Part shown: positions 6,020-6,749 of the stretch, in pieces
Layout: every line of letters starts with the position of its first letter
Numbering within the stretch: position 1 is the stretch's first letter
Assembly: GCA_012735335.1 (NCBI GenBank)
Contig: JAAYHO010000294.1
Span: 1-6,749, forward strand
Length of the DNA: 6,749 bases
Origin: Gammaproteobacteria bacterium
Lineage (GTDB): Bacteria > Pseudomonadota > Gammaproteobacteria > Pseudomonadales > Pseudomonadaceae
Reading direction: 5' to 3'
Position numbers and translations under genes: made by a program
The notes under the pieces: model-generated
What the model saw: only the letters and a program-made list of their open reading frames with translations
Told to the model about the DNA's origin: nothing
The model's database searches: none

Positions 6020-6038
6020 TACCGTGCACGGTGGCAGT
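6020..6038. repeat. Dyad element, copy 2
   Basis: It contains the perfect 12-bp palindrome ACCGTGCACGGT (6021-6032) followed by GGCAGT. It is in the same orientation as copy 1, with start points 55 bp apart. The shared right half is GCAC(A/G)GTGGCAGT. Two like-oriented dyads in one intergenic stretch suggest a protein-binding site, but the protein is unknown. Confidence 0.45.
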
Positions 6039-6046
6039 CCCGGACT

Positions 6047-6063
6047 GCAGCCAGACGGGCTGC
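6047..6063. repeat. Small inverted repeat in the recD-MvaT-like spacer
   Basis: GCAGCC (6047-6052) and GGCTGC (6058-6063) pair around AGACG. The 284-bp spacer 5923-6206 otherwise holds only the two dyad elements and the large palindrome at 6150-6175; no supported gene is seen on either strand. Confidence 0.3.
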
Positions 6064-6149
6064 CATATCGACCTGACCTGTCCGCCGGTTCGAAGTTCAG
6101 TGTTTGATGACGCTCGTGGTGGCGGCGGTTGGCGCGATGGTGATGACAC

Positions 6150-6175
6150 GGGCCCCAGCAGACCTGCTGGGACCC
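6150..6175 (-). terminator. Large palindrome after recD, possible terminator
   Basis: CCCAGCAG (6154-6161) and CTGCTGGG (6164-6171) are perfect inverted copies around only two bases. The stem extends past one non-Watson-Crick position to GGG (6150-6152)/CCC (6173-6175). On the - strand that position is a U-G wobble, so the recD transcript forms about a 12-bp stem with the central pairs opened. It starts about 31 bases after the recD stop. No U-run follows, so it may be a Rho-assisted or 3'-end-protecting hairpin, or a protein-binding palindrome. Confidence 0.45.
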
Positions 6176-6206
6176 CGGAAGTCTAACATGAAAACCCGCG
6201 GCGCCG

Positions 6207-6749
6207 TCAGCCCCCGTCCCAGTGCAGCGCCAGTCCGCTGACCCGGCGTACCGGCTGGGCGACTGCGGCCTCGAAGATGCCATTGCGGGTTTCCACCAGA
6301 CTGAAGTGGTCCCTGGCCCGGGTCACTGCGGTATACACCAGCTCCTTGGTCAGCAGCGGGCTGCGGCTGTCCGGCAACACCAGCAGCGCGTGGCTGAATT
6401 CCGACCCCTGGGACTTGTGCACCGTCATGGCGAAGACGGTCTCCACATCGCTCAAACGACTGGGCAGCACAAAGCGGATGCCACCGGAGCCATCGTTACG
6501 CGGAAAGGCGACCCGCAGCACCAGACTCTCCGGCTCACCCGGGTGCAGTGCCGGCTCCCTGACCCGCAGGGCGATACCGATATCGCCGTTCATCAGCCCC
6601 AGCGAGTAGTCGTTGCGCGTAACCAGCACCGGCCGCCCTTCGTACCAGCCGCCGGGTTCGGGCAGCAGCCCCCGGCGATGCAGCAGCCGGGCGATATTCT
6701 GGTTCAGCCCCTCGACGCCCCAGGGGCCCTTGCGCACCGCGCAGAGCAC
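6207..6749 (-). CDS. recD: Exodeoxyribonuclease V alpha subunit RecD, C-terminal part
   Basis: These are the last 180 residues of RecD, the 5'-3' superfamily 1B helicase motor of RecBCD, which processes double-strand breaks for recombination and degrades linear foreign DNA. The fragment opens with LCAVRKGPWGVEGLN, a RecD hallmark. It then shows a GRPVLVTRNDYSLGLMNGDIG stretch (about 38-58, UvrD-like C-terminal domain), the helicase motif TVHKSQGSEF (109-118) and motif VI TKELVYTAVTRAR (134-146), whose last arginine is the likely ATP finger. The C-terminus HWDGG ends at a TGA at 6209-6207. The GTG at the window edge is only the edge of the sequence, not the gene start; full RecD proteins are roughly 600-750 residues. 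The gene lies upstream of, and in the same direction as, the MvaT-like gene, but 284 bp and a large hairpin separate them, so co-transcription is doubtful. Confidence 0.95.
   Translation of the reverse strand: MLCAVRKGPWGVEGLNQNIARLLHRRGLLPEPGGWYEGRPVLVTRNDYSLGLMNGDIGIALRVREPALHPGEPESLVLRVAFPRNDGSGGIRFVLPSRLSDVETVFAMTVHKSQGSEFSHALLVLPDSRSPLLTKELVYTAVTRARDHFSLVETRNGIFEAAVAQPVRRVSGLALHWDGG

Noticed and set aside
5923..6066. Longer start of the MvaT-like gene at 6066.
   Set aside because: The extra 48 residues are Cys/Arg-rich, unlike the MvaT N-terminus, and would cover the dyad elements; the start at 5922 has GAAAGG at good spacing.
6107..6241. A 44-codon + strand frame with a hydrophobic start (MTLVVAAVGAMVM).
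   Set aside because: It has no ribosome binding site, runs over the recD hairpin and into the antisense of the recD end, and has no recognised similarity.

Overview
The window is GC-rich (roughly 60-64% in the coding parts) and looks like a gammaproteobacterium of the Pseudomonas group. This rests on dense coding in GC-rich codons, a DUF294-type signalling protein overlapping a DnaQ-like exonuclease gene, a recD end of the E. coli/Pseudomonas RecBCD type, and a small protein that resembles the N-terminal half of MvaT/MvaU, a family known essentially from Pseudomonadales. The organism call is an inference.

Layout, left to right. Positions 1-329 are the trailer end of a type I-E CRISPR array read on the + strand: one repeat cut by the window edge, four perfect 29-bp repeats, five 32-bp spacers and a degenerate terminal repeat at 301-329. 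The leader, and probably the cas genes, lie to the left outside the window. Then come three + strand genes: a class II aldolase/adducin-family enzyme (450-1223), a 628-residue cNMP-binding/CBS/nucleotidyltransferase protein of the DUF294 family (1329-3215), and a DnaQ-like 3'-5' exonuclease (3212-3928) whose start codon overlaps the DUF294 stop (ATGA). A GC-rich hairpin at 3935-3960 separates them from a converging - strand group.

Read in its own direction, the - strand group runs from the 3' end of recD (6207-6749, cut by the window edge), through a 284-bp spacer carrying two copies of a 19-bp dyad-containing element, to a 65-residue MvaT-like protein without a DNA-binding domain (5725-5922). 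An AT-rich 87-bp spacer follows, then a 555-residue BCCT-family Na+-coupled betaine/choline-type transporter (3970-5637).

No single pathway joins all the genes. The DUF294/exonuclease pair is a translationally coupled unit and the transporter is an osmolyte or quaternary-ammonium importer. The most unusual item is the truncated MvaT-like protein. It keeps the coiled-coil/oligomerisation part of a xenogeneic silencer but stops where the linker to the DNA-binding domain would begin, and it has a good ribosome binding site and duplicated dyads upstream. A standalone oligomerisation domain could modulate full-length MvaT/MvaU by forming mixed oligomers; it could also be a decayed copy.
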